Source of the DNA: Jeotgalicoccus aerolatus
GTDB lineage: Bacteria; Bacillota; Bacilli; Staphylococcales; Salinicoccaceae
DNA length: 64,000 nt
Assembly (NCBI RefSeq): GCF_014635205.1
Contig: NZ_BMCN01000003.1
Span: 184,756 to 248,755, forward strand
Reading direction: 5' to 3'
Both the position numbers and the translations under genes were made by a program. The notes under the pieces are model-generated. The model was given only the letters and a program-made list of their open reading frames with translations, had not been told where the DNA came from and ran no database searches. The first letter of the stretch is position 1, and each line of letters starts with the position of its first letter. This document shows, piece by piece, positions 42,054-52,498 of the stretch.

Positions 42054-42848
42054 ATGTCTGATTTACCAATCGCACTAACAGTTGCTGGTACTGACCCGAC
42101 AGGCGGTGCCGGGGTTTTTGCAGATTTAAAAGCAATGCATTCACGAGACGTTTACGGCATGGCTGCAGTCACATCACTGACAGCACAAAACACAATGGGG
42201 GTACAGGATGTTTATAATATCCCCGCAGATTTTATCGATAAAGAGCTGAACAGCATCTTTTCGGATGAAGTGCCGCATGCTATGAAAACGGGCATGCTTG
42301 CAGAAACGGATATGATGTTTGTGATTGCTGAATACATTAGAAAATATAATATTCCTTATGTTATGGACCCTGTTATGATCGCCACAAGCGGGGACAGATT
42401 GATGACACCGGAGGCGATGAATACATTGATTGAAACACTGATTCCGCTGGCATCAGTTGTAGCGCCTAACTTGCATGAAGCAGCAGCCATTACGGGAATG
42501 AAAATTACTGAGGAAGCAGATATTCATCAGGCACTGAAAATTATTGTAGATGATATGCAGGCGGGGAGCGTTATTATTAAAGGCGGTCATCTGGAAGGTG
42601 ACGCGAGGGATTATTTATACGATGGACAAACGATTACGACTTTATCTGCAAAACGGATTCAGACCAATCAAACACATGGCACAGGCTGCACATTCTCCGC
42701 GGTGTTGACAGCAGAACTGGCCAAGGGCCGTACGATTCAGCAGGCATTTAAAACAAGCAAAGCGTATATTACGAATGCTATAGAGCATTCGCCCGGCATC
42801 GGCAGGGGCAATGGTCCCGTCAATCATTTCAGTTATAAAGGAGAGTGA
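42054..42848 (+). CDS. thiD: Hydroxymethylpyrimidine/phosphomethylpyrimidine kinase
   Basis: A 264-residue ribokinase-fold enzyme making HMP pyrophosphate for thiamine. 'TVAGTDPTGGAGVFADLKAM' binds HMP, 'VIIKGGHLEGDA' is mid-protein, and 'QTHGTGCTFSAVLTAELAKG' (near residues 202-221) holds the anion hole and catalytic Cys/Asp region. GGGGGAATG precedes the ATG. It is the first gene of thiDME. Confidence 0.95.
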   Translation: MSDLPIALTVAGTDPTGGAGVFADLKAMHSRDVYGMAAVTSLTAQNTMGVQDVYNIPADFIDKELNSIFSDEVPHAMKTGMLAETDMMFVIAEYIRKYNIPYVMDPVMIATSGDRLMTPEAMNTLIETLIPLASVVAPNLHEAAAITGMKITEEADIHQALKIIVDDMQAGSVIIKGGHLEGDARDYLYDGQTITTLSAKRIQTNQTHGTGCTFSAVLTAELAKGRTIQQAFKTSKAYITNAIEHSPGIGRGNGPVNHFSYKGE

Positions 42849-42853
42849 TTTTA

Positions 42854-43624
42854 ATGTTGAAAAAATTACGAGAACAAAGTCCGCTCATCGTCTGCATTAC
42901 GAATGATGTGGTCAAACCTTTTACAGCAAACAGCCTGCTCGCACTCGGCGCATCTCCGATTATGAGCGGCGAGAAAAAAGAGGCTGACGATATTATGAAG
43001 CATGCTGGCGCCTTGCTGTTAAATATAGGGACATGTTCAGAAGATAAAATACCGCTTTATACAGAAATGGCTGCGCGAGCCAATCAATATAATGTACCGA
43101 TTGTCTTAGACCCTGTCGGTTACGGCGCTTCTGAATTTAGAAAGGATTTAACAGATACGCTGATCCGGAATTACGATATTGCACTGGTTAAAGGAAATGC
43201 AGGAGAAATTCAGGCTTTAGGCGGTCAAGAAGGTGCTTCAAAAGGCGTGGATTCAATATTTAAGGGGAATGTTCTAAAAATCGCAGAAGCGGCTGAGAAG
43301 CTCTTAAAAGTGCCTGTACTGGTTACTGGTGAGACAGATGCATTTGTCAGCAGCAGTGAAAAATTGACCATGCATAACGGTCATAGCTTTCAGGAAAAAA
43401 TCACCGGTTCCGGCTGTGTTCTCGGCGCCATTACTGCAGCATTTTTAGCTGTAAATAACAGTTCGAAAAGTATTGTTCATGCCGTCAGCCTGTATAATAT
43501 TGCTGCAAAAAGAGCAGCTTTAAAAGCGAATGGTCCCGGGACTTTTGCCGCCAGCCTCATTGATGAAATATATTTATTTAAAGCAGAAGATGATAAAGAA
43601 AAAAGAGTGATGCACTATGAATAA
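42854..43624 (+). CDS. thiM: Hydroxyethylthiazole kinase
   Basis: A 256-residue kinase that phosphorylates the thiazole half of thiamine. 'VCITNDVVKPFTANSLLALG' and 'VPIVLDPVGYGASEFR' are substrate contacts, and 'EKITGSGCVLGAITAAFLAV' carries the catalytic Cys loop. The ATG at 42854 follows GGAGAG; the GTG at 42845 lies in that site. It lies just after thiD and overlaps thiE by 8 bp. With thiD and thiE but no thiC/thiG, the locus is of the salvage type. Confidence 0.94.
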   Translation: MLKKLREQSPLIVCITNDVVKPFTANSLLALGASPIMSGEKKEADDIMKHAGALLLNIGTCSEDKIPLYTEMAARANQYNVPIVLDPVGYGASEFRKDLTDTLIRNYDIALVKGNAGEIQALGGQEGASKGVDSIFKGNVLKIAEAAEKLLKVPVLVTGETDAFVSSSEKLTMHNGHSFQEKITGSGCVLGAITAAFLAVNNSSKSIVHAVSLYNIAAKRAALKANGPGTFAASLIDEIYLFKAEDDKEKRVMHYE

Positions 43625-44231
43625 AAATATATTGAGACTTTATCTGATAGCAAGTTCCAGCAGTTTTAACAATCCACTTAAAGATTTAGAAACAGCATTT
43701 AAACATGGTGTCACATGCTTTCAGCTGAGAGAAAAGGGCGAAAATATTAAGACGGGACAAGATCTTGAGGATTTTGCCTTTAAAGTTAAAGCCATCTGCC
43801 AAAAATACGGGGTGATATTGATTATTAATGATGATGTCTATCTTGCAGAACGAATTGAAGCAGACGGTATTCATATTGGACAGAGCGACATGAAACCGGA
43901 CGATCTGCCGGCTTATTTTAACGATAAAATTGTCGGTTTATCAGTAGGGAATATAAAGGAACTAGAAAGCAGCAATTTAGACAGAGTGTCTTATATCGGG
44001 GTGGGTCCGGTATATGCGACTAAATCAAAAAATGATGCTGGAGATGCAATTGGCATCGACGTATTAAAACAAGTGACAGAACGTACTCAATTGCCTGCAG
44101 CAGCAATCGGCGGAATAACTGAAGATAACTATAAGTTGTGTCTAGATAATGGTGCAGATGGTATTTGTGTCATTTCAGCAATTACACAATCGGCAGATAT
44201 TGAACAATCCGTGACAGCTTTATTACAATAA
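43617..44231 (+). CDS. thiE: Thiamine-phosphate synthase
   Basis: A 204-residue TIM barrel joining HMP-PP and thiazole phosphate. 'CFQLREKGENIKTG', 'LIINDDVYLAERIEADGIHIGQSD' region (about residues 65-88) and 'GVGPVYATKSKNDAG' are the substrate and phosphate sites; 'IGGITEDN' closes the barrel. It overlaps thiM by 8 bp and ends the riboswitch-controlled operon. Confidence 0.94.
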   Translation: MNKNILRLYLIASSSSFNNPLKDLETAFKHGVTCFQLREKGENIKTGQDLEDFAFKVKAICQKYGVILIINDDVYLAERIEADGIHIGQSDMKPDDLPAYFNDKIVGLSVGNIKELESSNLDRVSYIGVGPVYATKSKNDAGDAIGIDVLKQVTERTQLPAAAIGGITEDNYKLCLDNGADGICVISAITQSADIEQSVTALLQ

Positions 44232-44330
44232 GTTTGTGAAATGTTTACCGATTACTGCGGAATTGGTTTTTATACACTTTCTTTTATGGTACAATCTTTT
44301 TTATGTGAGATATTACTTAGAGGTGAAGAA

Positions 44331-45197
44331 ATGATTAAAAAGTGGCTATTACCAGCGTCTATGGTACTGGTACTATTCCTGGCGGGGTGTGACTATTCAC
44401 AGCCTGAGAATAGAGACGGCTTCTTCTATAACACTCTCGTCCAGCCAATGGATACATTATTGCACTGGCTTGGAGATAATCTGGACAACAACTACGGTCT
44501 GGCTATTATCGTCATCACGCTGATTGTGAGACTGGCAATTTTCCCATTCATGATGCGTACATACAAAAATCAGATGATGATGAGAGAAAAAATGAAGATT
44601 GTCAAACCAGAAATGGAAGCAATCCAGCAGCGCGTTAAAGTTGCAACAACGCAGGAAGAAAAAATGGCAGCCCAGCAGGAAATGATGGGTCTTTATAAGA
44701 AACACGATATTAACCCGCTTAATATGGGTTGTTTACCTATTCTTATTCAGATGCCGGTTGTTATGGCTTTATACTTTGCATTAAAATTCCCGTCAGACGG
44801 CGGTATTGTTGCTCATCCTGATTTCTTATGGATGGACTTAACACAAACAGACTACTTCATGGTTGCTATTGCAGGTATTGTCTATGCAATTCAAGCATGG
44901 GTATCAACACGATATGTATCGGAAGAACAGCGTAAGCAAATGCAGCTGTTCATGTACATTTCTCCAATTATGATTATATGGATTTCAGCAATTTCACCAT
45001 CAGCATTGCCATTATACTGGGCAGTCGGCGGTATATTCCTGATTTTCCAAACTTGGGCAGGTAATACTTTCTACCGCAAAAAAGTTAACGAAGAAATGGC
45101 ACCGATTATCGAAGCGCACGAGCGTGAGCAGGCTGAAAAAGCAGCACGCGTGAAGAATGCTAAAGTAAAACCTAAGAAAAAACGCAAGAAAAAATAA
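44331..45197 (+). CDS. yidC: Membrane protein insertase YidC (lipoprotein form)
   Basis: A 288-residue Oxa1/YidC/Alb3 insertase. The signal peptide has the lipobox LAGC with Cys-19. The five-TM core includes 'LAIIVITLIVRLAIFPFMMR', whose Arg lies in the hydrophilic groove. The tail 'KVKPKKKRKKK' is basic and binds ribosomes. The frame is open back to 44241, but ATG 44331 follows AGAGGTGAAG and creates the signal peptide. A strong terminator follows. Confidence 0.95.
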   Translation: MIKKWLLPASMVLVLFLAGCDYSQPENRDGFFYNTLVQPMDTLLHWLGDNLDNNYGLAIIVITLIVRLAIFPFMMRTYKNQMMMREKMKIVKPEMEAIQQRVKVATTQEEKMAAQQEMMGLYKKHDINPLNMGCLPILIQMPVVMALYFALKFPSDGGIVAHPDFLWMDLTQTDYFMVAIAGIVYAIQAWVSTRYVSEEQRKQMQLFMYISPIMIIWISAISPSALPLYWAVGGIFLIFQTWAGNTFYRKKVNEEMAPIIEAHEREQAEKAARVKNAKVKPKKKRKKK

Positions 45198-45228
45198 AAA
45201 ACAGGGCCAGCCGGCCCTGTTTTTTTTA
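45196..45228. terminator. yidC/cls terminator
   Basis: AAACAGGGCC, a four-base loop and GGCCCTGTTT with A and T tracts on either side; it serves both convergent genes. Confidence 0.92.
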
Positions 45229-45234
45229 TTTGTC

Positions 45235-46719
45235 TTATAAGATTGGAGATATTAAGTTGGCGAGACCTTCTTTCAGCTTAATCCAGAAGCCGCGTTCTTC
45301 GTATCTCTCTACGGTCATTATTTCGCACTGATCAATGTCTGCTTCAAATATTTTACGCTGCTTGACAGCTTCGTCCTGATCGTACATAAAAGCATTCACT
45401 TCGAAGTTTAAGATGAAACTTCTGTTATCGATATTAGTAGTGCCGACAGAAACCACTTCATCATCGATATTAAATACTTTCTGATGCAGGAAACCGGGTT
45501 TGTACATGTATATTTCTGCCCCCATCTTCATGAGTGAGGCAGCATTTGAGTATGATGCCCAGTAAACAAACGGATGGTCTGGGAAACTCGGGATCATAAT
45601 TTTTACTTTGACTCCGGAAAGAATAGCAATACGGATGGCCTCCATTATTGACTGGTCTGGAATAAAGTAGGGTGACTGAATGTGAATGCTTTTTTTAGCA
45701 CTGTAAATCATATTCAGATAGCCGTATTTAATCTGCTGATAATTTTCATCCGGACCGCTGGAAGCGATTTGCATAGTTGTATCCCCAACAGAATCGATCT
45801 CCGGGAAGTAATGCTCTTCGTGCTTCATATTATTGCGAGTATCATGAGAATTCCAGTCCAGCATAAAGCGAAGCTGCAGAGATTTTACAGCGTTGCCTTC
45901 AATGCGCAGATGCGTATCGCGCCATGCCCCCATTTTAGGATCGCGTCCAAGGTATTCATCGCCCACATTTGAACCGCCGATGTAGCCGACTTTACCATCG
46001 ATTACGACAATTTTTCTGTGGTTGCGGTTATTAATCCTCGGGTTAATCAGCGGTAATTTACTGGGGAAGAAAGCTTCAACCAGACCGCCTGCTTCTCTTA
46101 CATCGGTGAAATTTCTAAGCGATAAAGACCGGGAGCCGATGTCGTCGTAAAGAATTCTTACCGAGACGCCTTCTCTTTGTTTTTTTAACAGGGCTCTGTA
46201 AAGCTCTTGACCGATATTATCCAATTTGAAAATATAATACTGAAAATGAATATGATCTTCAGCTGCTTCGATATCCTTAATCATTTGTGCGAATTTTTGA
46301 TTCATATCGGTGAAAGTTGTCACATCATTATTGCTGGTGACAAAGGACTGATTATTATTGAGGAGCATATGAATTTGTTTCTTATGCTTTTCTGCAATAT
46401 CATTTGAAAATACTAAACGGTCCTGTTTAATTTCTTCCAGCTGTTCGCTGACGAGATGCTCGAGACCAACTTTATCATCCTCATCGAGTTTGAAAATTTC
46501 CTGTCTGTAAATAGTACGGCCAAAAAGCATGTAGAGCAGGAAGCCGACTATAGGCAGGAAGAACAATACTAAAATCCATGCCCATACACTTTGTGCGCTG
46601 CGGCGTTCTAAAAATACAAGCCCTGCAGCAAGCAGAAAGTTAATGATAAATAAAAGAATGGATATAATAGTGACGACTGATGCATCAGTAATGTATACAT
46701 CAGTAAATGGAATTTGCAT
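45235..46719 (-). CDS. cls: Cardiolipin synthase
   Basis: A 494-residue phospholipase-D family enzyme that condenses two phosphatidylglycerols. Two N-terminal TM helices (~12-32, 43-65) precede two HKD motifs: 'HRKIVVIDGKVGYIGGSN' (near residues 233-250) and 'HQKVFNIDDEVVSVGTTN' (near 412-429). It is monocistronic and convergent with yidC. Confidence 0.95.
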   Translation of the reverse strand: MQIPFTDVYITDASVVTIISILLFIINFLLAAGLVFLERRSAQSVWAWILVLFFLPIVGFLLYMLFGRTIYRQEIFKLDEDDKVGLEHLVSEQLEEIKQDRLVFSNDIAEKHKKQIHMLLNNNQSFVTSNNDVTTFTDMNQKFAQMIKDIEAAEDHIHFQYYIFKLDNIGQELYRALLKKQREGVSVRILYDDIGSRSLSLRNFTDVREAGGLVEAFFPSKLPLINPRINNRNHRKIVVIDGKVGYIGGSNVGDEYLGRDPKMGAWRDTHLRIEGNAVKSLQLRFMLDWNSHDTRNNMKHEEHYFPEIDSVGDTTMQIASSGPDENYQQIKYGYLNMIYSAKKSIHIQSPYFIPDQSIMEAIRIAILSGVKVKIMIPSFPDHPFVYWASYSNAASLMKMGAEIYMYKPGFLHQKVFNIDDEVVSVGTTNIDNRSFILNFEVNAFMYDQDEAVKQRKIFEADIDQCEIMTVERYEERGFWIKLKEGLANLISPIL

Positions 46720-46844
46720 AAGCGCCCACTTTCTTTCAAAAATTTAAAAAGTTTTCAAGACTGTAATAATTAATATCTGAAAAGTATAGATAATTATAGT
46801 ATAAACGAGTACAATTAAGTTAGCTATTAAAAGGGAGTGTCAAT

Positions 46845-46994
46845 ATGCGCAAAAACGACAAAAGTAAAGTTAAGGAAGTCGTCCACCTGCTGCATGAACT
46901 CGGCGTCAAAGTATCGGTTTCCAAATCGAGATTTGAAATTATGAACCGTATCGCAAATAAAGATCAGCTTAGACTGAAAGAAAATAATATTTAA
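46845..46994 (+). CDS. Small basic 49-residue protein, unknown function
   Basis: This short ORF reads MRKNDKSKVKEVVHLLHELG... and ends 'QLRLKENNI'. AAGGGAGTG is well placed upstream and a terminator follows within 5 bases, so it looks like a real single gene between cls and rodA. It is rich in Lys/Arg with a predicted amphipathic helix near residues 8-20. I recognise no family. Confidence 0.6.
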   Translation: MRKNDKSKVKEVVHLLHELGVKVSVSKSRFEIMNRIANKDQLRLKENNI

Positions 46995-46998
46995 AATA

Positions 46999-47037
46999 AA
47001 AACTGCTGCAGGAGCGGATGCTCCGTCAGCAGTTTTT
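46999..47037. terminator. Bidirectional terminator, small ORF/rodA
   Basis: AAAACTGCTG and CAGCAGTTTT with an inner GGAGC/GCTCC helix; T tracts on both strands. The rodA stop codon lies inside it. Confidence 0.85.
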
Positions 47038-48223
47038 ATTTGTTTTTGGCACTCTTGCTGAGATGGTGGAAATACATACTCAGAAGAATACCGACAGCAA
47101 GCATGTTTGACCACAGCCCGCTGCCGCCGTAACTAATGAACGGAAGCGGCAGACCTGTAATCGGCAGCAGCTGTATCGTCATACCGATATTTTGAATGAT
47201 ATGGAAGACGAGCAGGGAAATATATCCGATAATAAAATAAGATGCAAAACTGTCCGATGCTATAAACGCCATACGGATTAAATGCATAATCAGCATGAAC
47301 AGCGCAATAATTACAATCGTAGAACCGATAAAACCGAATTCTTCGCCGATAATCGTAAAGATAAAATCGGTATGATTTTCGGGTATATAAATAATGCCGT
47401 CGGTGTAACCCTTACCTGTAATCCCGCCGGAGCCGATGGCAATCAGCGAGTTTGTCAGCTGGAATCCGCTGTCGGACTGAAAGGCTTCAGGTGTAATCCA
47501 GGAATAAATCCGTTCGAACTGGTAAGGATGAATACCAAGATAACGTTCAAGTAAATCCGGACGGTAAAGAATACCGAGAATCAGTGCAATACCTGTAGAG
47601 GCAGCGACGGAAAGTGTTGGTATAATCAGCCACCAGCTGATTCCGGATACGACGACGAGTCCGAGGAAAATCGCGACCATTACCAGAACTGTACCGAGGT
47701 CATTTTGCAGTAAAATTAAAACCATTGGCAGGATAGATACGAGTATAAGTTTTAACAGCAATCTGATATCCATGGACAAAGTGTTGGTCAGTTTATACTT
47801 ATTATGCTGGCCAATGACATAGGCCATCGTTAATATGTAAATAATTTTTACAAATTCTGACGGCTGAATGCTGAAGAAACCGAACTGATACCAGCTTTTT
47901 GCACCATTTATAATCGGAGTTACCGAAGACACCGGCGCAATATATAAAATAGCAAGACTCAGCACACCGAAAATATATAAGGCCCAAGTATAGTTTTTAA
48001 TTAATTTAAACGGGACGAGCATTAAAGTAAATGCAAGTACAAAACCCAAAGCGTAAAAAGCAATCTGACGGGTACTGAAGTCGGTTCCGTACTGACCGCT
48101 GGTCATCGCAGAACTGATGGATACAACACTGATCGCCGCGAGCATCAGAATTAAGATAACAAGAATCCAGTCGATGCGAGCGAAGAAATTTGAATTTTGA
48201 CGTGTATATTTATTATTACTCAA
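47036..48223 (-). CDS. rodA: SEDS peptidoglycan polymerase, RodA/FtsW family
   Basis: A 395-residue protein with about ten TM helices. 'GAKSWYQFGFFSIQPSEFVK' (near residues 107-126) and 'LPFISYGGSGLWSNMLAVG' are SEDS signatures; the large loop after 'ENHTDFIFTIIGEEFGF' includes the catalytic region. By position (divergent from the murF locus) it is rodA, the cell-side wall polymerase. The longest reading starts with GTG 48232, inside the AGGTGA ribosome site. TTG 48223, five bases after that site, is better. Confidence 0.92.
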   Translation of the reverse strand: MSNNKYTRQNSNFFARIDWILVILILMLAAISVVSISSAMTSGQYGTDFSTRQIAFYALGFVLAFTLMLVPFKLIKNYTWALYIFGVLSLAILYIAPVSSVTPIINGAKSWYQFGFFSIQPSEFVKIIYILTMAYVIGQHNKYKLTNTLSMDIRLLLKLILVSILPMVLILLQNDLGTVLVMVAIFLGLVVVSGISWWLIIPTLSVAASTGIALILGILYRPDLLERYLGIHPYQFERIYSWITPEAFQSDSGFQLTNSLIAIGSGGITGKGYTDGIIYIPENHTDFIFTIIGEEFGFIGSTIVIIALFMLIMHLIRMAFIASDSFASYFIIGYISLLVFHIIQNIGMTIQLLPITGLPLPFISYGGSGLWSNMLAVGILLSMYFHHLSKSAKNK

Positions 48224-48317
48224 GAAAGTCACCTAATTCATATAGAAATCATGACATTTAGTATACAACTATTTTATAATTATAAACAGTAAATACAAAC
48301 AATTAGGATGAAAAATT

Positions 48318-49670
48318 ATGATAGAAAGAACGATAGAAGACATTGCGAAATTTTGTAATGGTGAAATGAACAGCCGTGCAGAAGATATGAAGACAACCAT
48401 AGTCAAAGGTGTGTCGATAGATACGCGGACAATTGAGGCGGGGAATATATTTATTCCGTTTCGGGGTGAAAATGCAGATGGACACCGTTTTATCAAAATG
48501 GCTTTCGAGAAAGGCGCAGGACTGACACTGAGTGAGCAGCCGCTTGAAAGTTCAGAGCACCCGGTGATATACGTTGACGATGGTCTTCAGGCATTGCAGG
48601 ATATCGCCAGGGAATATTTGAAAATAGTGAACCCTAAAGTGATTGCAGTAACAGGCTCTAATGGAAAAACGACGACTAAAGATATGATGGAATGTATTTT
48701 AAGCCCGCACTTTAAAGTTCAAAAAACACTGGGCAATTTTAATAATGAAATTGGTATGCCGCTGACAATTCTTCAATTAAATAAAGATACTGAAATATCT
48801 ATCCTCGAAATGGGTATGGATAGAATAGGGGATATAAATTTTCTAAGTAAAATGGCGGAACCTGATGTTGCAGTGATAACGAGTGTCGGGGAATCCCATA
48901 TAGAAATGCTGGGCTCAAGAGAGAATATTGCCAAAGCCAAATACGAAATTGTCGATTATTTAAAAGATGACGGGACCTTTATTTATTCTAAAGATTATCC
49001 GCTGCTCGATGCGCTTGCTGATAAAGAAACAGCTTATGCTATAAAAACAGCAGGTATAAAAGCGGGCAATCAGTTTGCAATCAGCAATGTGTCTGAAGAT
49101 GATAAGGGCACGCATTTTACGTTTAAAGAAACAGCATTCCATATTCCGCAGCTCGGCGTGCACAACGCATTGAACGCATCGCTGGCAGTCCTTGCTGCGG
49201 AGACGCTCGGAGTTTCTTTGGAGTCCGCACAAAACAGTCTGCAGCATTTAAAAGTAACGAGCATGAGAATGGAAAGAATTAAACATGAAAGCGGCGCTTT
49301 AATCGTTAACGATGCATACAATGCTTCAAAAGCGAGCATGATCAGTGCGGTAGATACAGTTGGCCGCATGGCTCATACAAACAAGATTCTTGTACTGGCT
49401 GATATTCTGGAGCTCGGGAGTTACAAACAGGAACTTCACGAAGACGTTGCACACTTTATTAATGAAGAAACGTATCAGTTTACGAAAATTTATACCTTCG
49501 GTGACGGCGCGAAATATATTCACGATGCTTTAATGGTGGGTGAGAAAGAACATGCATCATCAATTGAGGAACTGCGTGATAAAGTAAGTGAACATTTTAA
49601 AGAAGACACAGTTATTCTGCTGAAAGGATCACGCGGTATGGCAGTCGAAAGGGTGATTGACGATATCTAA
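48318..49670 (+). CDS. murF: UDP-MurNAc-tripeptide-D-alanyl-D-alanine ligase
   Basis: A 450-residue Mur ligase that adds D-Ala-D-Ala to the wall precursor. 'IAVTGSNGKTTTKDMMECIL' (near residues 109-128) is the ATP loop, 'ILEMGMDRIGDINFLS' and 'NDAYNASKASMISAV' follow. The start has no strong ribosome site beyond AGGATG. ddl, which usually lies just upstream in this family, is absent. An esterase gene overlaps the 3' end by 14 bp. Confidence 0.94.
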   Translation: MIERTIEDIAKFCNGEMNSRAEDMKTTIVKGVSIDTRTIEAGNIFIPFRGENADGHRFIKMAFEKGAGLTLSEQPLESSEHPVIYVDDGLQALQDIAREYLKIVNPKVIAVTGSNGKTTTKDMMECILSPHFKVQKTLGNFNNEIGMPLTILQLNKDTEISILEMGMDRIGDINFLSKMAEPDVAVITSVGESHIEMLGSRENIAKAKYEIVDYLKDDGTFIYSKDYPLLDALADKETAYAIKTAGIKAGNQFAISNVSEDDKGTHFTFKETAFHIPQLGVHNALNASLAVLAAETLGVSLESAQNSLQHLKVTSMRMERIKHESGALIVNDAYNASKASMISAVDTVGRMAHTNKILVLADILELGSYKQELHEDVAHFINEETYQFTKIYTFGDGAKYIHDALMVGEKEHASSIEELRDKVSEHFKEDTVILLKGSRGMAVERVIDDI

Positions 49671-50370
49671 AATCGGAGTGCTGTTTTTACACGGCTATAC
49701 AGGCGGACGCTTTGAGCTGGAACCGACATTTCAATATTTAAAGAAGCGCTATGATTTTGAATATGAATTCCCCCAGTATCCAGGTCATGGCACGACGCTT
49801 GATTTATCCTTGGCAACCGGGGACGACTGGTATGAGGAAGCGGAGAAAGCATATTTTAATTTAGCGTCCCGCACCGATAAAATATACGTCATTGGTTTTT
49901 CAATGGGCGGGGTGTTCGCGAGTTTTATCGCGCAGAACTTCCATGTCGATAAGCTGGTGTTAATTGCCCCGGCATTTGATCATACGAAATTAAGCAGACT
50001 CAACAGGATTAAGCTGTCACCCGCTGAGGTGAACGATCATTTGAAACTGAATCTGATGTCCAGAGTCAGGCCGAGATTAAAAAACATTCCCATCAGAGCA
50101 ATGCAGGAATTTATTAAGATTGTGGATGCCAAAATTGGCGACCTCGAGAGTATTCACTGTGATACGCTCATAATTCACGGAAAGATTGATCTGCTCGTGC
50201 CTTACCCGACGAGTATTGAAGCACAGAAAAGAATCCCGCATTCAAAACTTGTACTTATGGAACACACACCGCACCTGATTATGTTCACAGAAGATAAGCT
50301 GCTGAAGCTGAATATACTGACTGAGAGATTTTTATTTCTTGACGTCCAGTTAAAACATCTTGTGGATTAA
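49657..50370 (+). CDS. Alpha/beta hydrolase (carboxylesterase type)
   Basis: A 237-residue protein of the Est30-like esterase group. 'LFLHGYTGGRFELEPTFQYL' is the oxyanion region, 'GFSMGGVFASFIA' holds the nucleophile Ser, 'IIHGKIDLLVPYP' the Asp and 'EHTPHLIMF' the His. TTG start at 49657, overlapping murF by 14 bp and directly after AGGGTGA, so the start is uncertain. Its substrate is unknown. It stands between murF and cshA, which adjoin in many relatives. Confidence 0.82.
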   Translation: MTISKIGVLFLHGYTGGRFELEPTFQYLKKRYDFEYEFPQYPGHGTTLDLSLATGDDWYEEAEKAYFNLASRTDKIYVIGFSMGGVFASFIAQNFHVDKLVLIAPAFDHTKLSRLNRIKLSPAEVNDHLKLNLMSRVRPRLKNIPIRAMQEFIKIVDAKIGDLESIHCDTLIIHGKIDLLVPYPTSIEAQKRIPHSKLVLMEHTPHLIMFTEDKLLKLNILTERFLFLDVQLKHLVD

Positions 50371-50433
50371 AGTGTTAAGTGTTACTATAGAGAAGTTGTA
50401 CATGCGAGAAATGAAATAGTCAAAGGAGACTAA

Positions 50434-51942
<1,509 letters not shown>

Positions 51943-51951
51943 TTTATTCTG

Positions 51952-51979
51952 AGCATTCACTTTTAGTGAATGCTTTTTT
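51952..51979 (+). terminator. cshA terminator
   Basis: AGCATTCAC, a five-base loop and GTGAATGCT, then TTTTT. Confidence 0.9.
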
Positions 51980-52033
51980 ATGTTTTGTGAGTGTTGTATT
52001 ATAGAGATAAACTGAGAGTTGGAAGGGTTGCTT

Positions 52034-52498
52034 ATGATAGATTTGGACGAACGTGTCAGACCATATATGATAATGAAGGCATTTATCACTTGGCTGATTA
52101 CAGTACTTGTACTTTCAGGCTTGGCAGCAGCTACATATTATTATTCCTGGCCGGTATGGTTTTACTATATTATTATTGGCTTAATTATTTTAGATTTAGC
52201 AATACTGGTATTGTTGAGGCCTTGGATATATACAAAGGTAACATCTTATAAACTGCTTGAAGATAAAATTATCGTCAGACAGGGGTTTATTACTGTAAAA
52301 ACCCAAATGATTCCCATTAAGAGAGCCCAGGGTGTTGAATTTAAAACAGGGCCATTATCGAGGAAGTACAATCTTGGGTTGGTCAGGATTAAAACAGCGG
52401 GTCTCGGCATTGACTTGCCACCTTTAAAAACAGAAGAAGGCCGCGAACTGAAATCAGATATAATGACTATCGTAAAGGGGGAGACCACAGATGTATAA
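52034..52498 (+). CDS. Small PH-domain membrane protein (YdbS-like)
   Basis: A 154-residue protein with two N-terminal TM helices ('FITWLITVLVLSGLAAATYY' and 'FYYIIIGLIILDLAILVLL') and a bacterial PH (bPH2) domain from ~65 on ('VTSYKLLEDKIIVRQGFITV'). ATG 52034 after GGAAGG. It overlaps the large PH gene by 8 bp, so the three PH genes are one transcript. Confidence 0.85.
   Translation: MIDLDERVRPYMIMKAFITWLITVLVLSGLAAATYYYSWPVWFYYIIIGLIILDLAILVLLRPWIYTKVTSYKLLEDKIIVRQGFITVKTQMIPIKRAQGVEFKTGPLSRKYNLGLVRIKTAGLGIDLPPLKTEEGRELKSDIMTIVKGETTDV

Noticed and set aside
44241..44330. N-terminal extension or leader peptide of yidC
   Set aside because: The in-frame extension would bury the lipoprotein signal peptide, and the ribosome site sits before ATG 44331.
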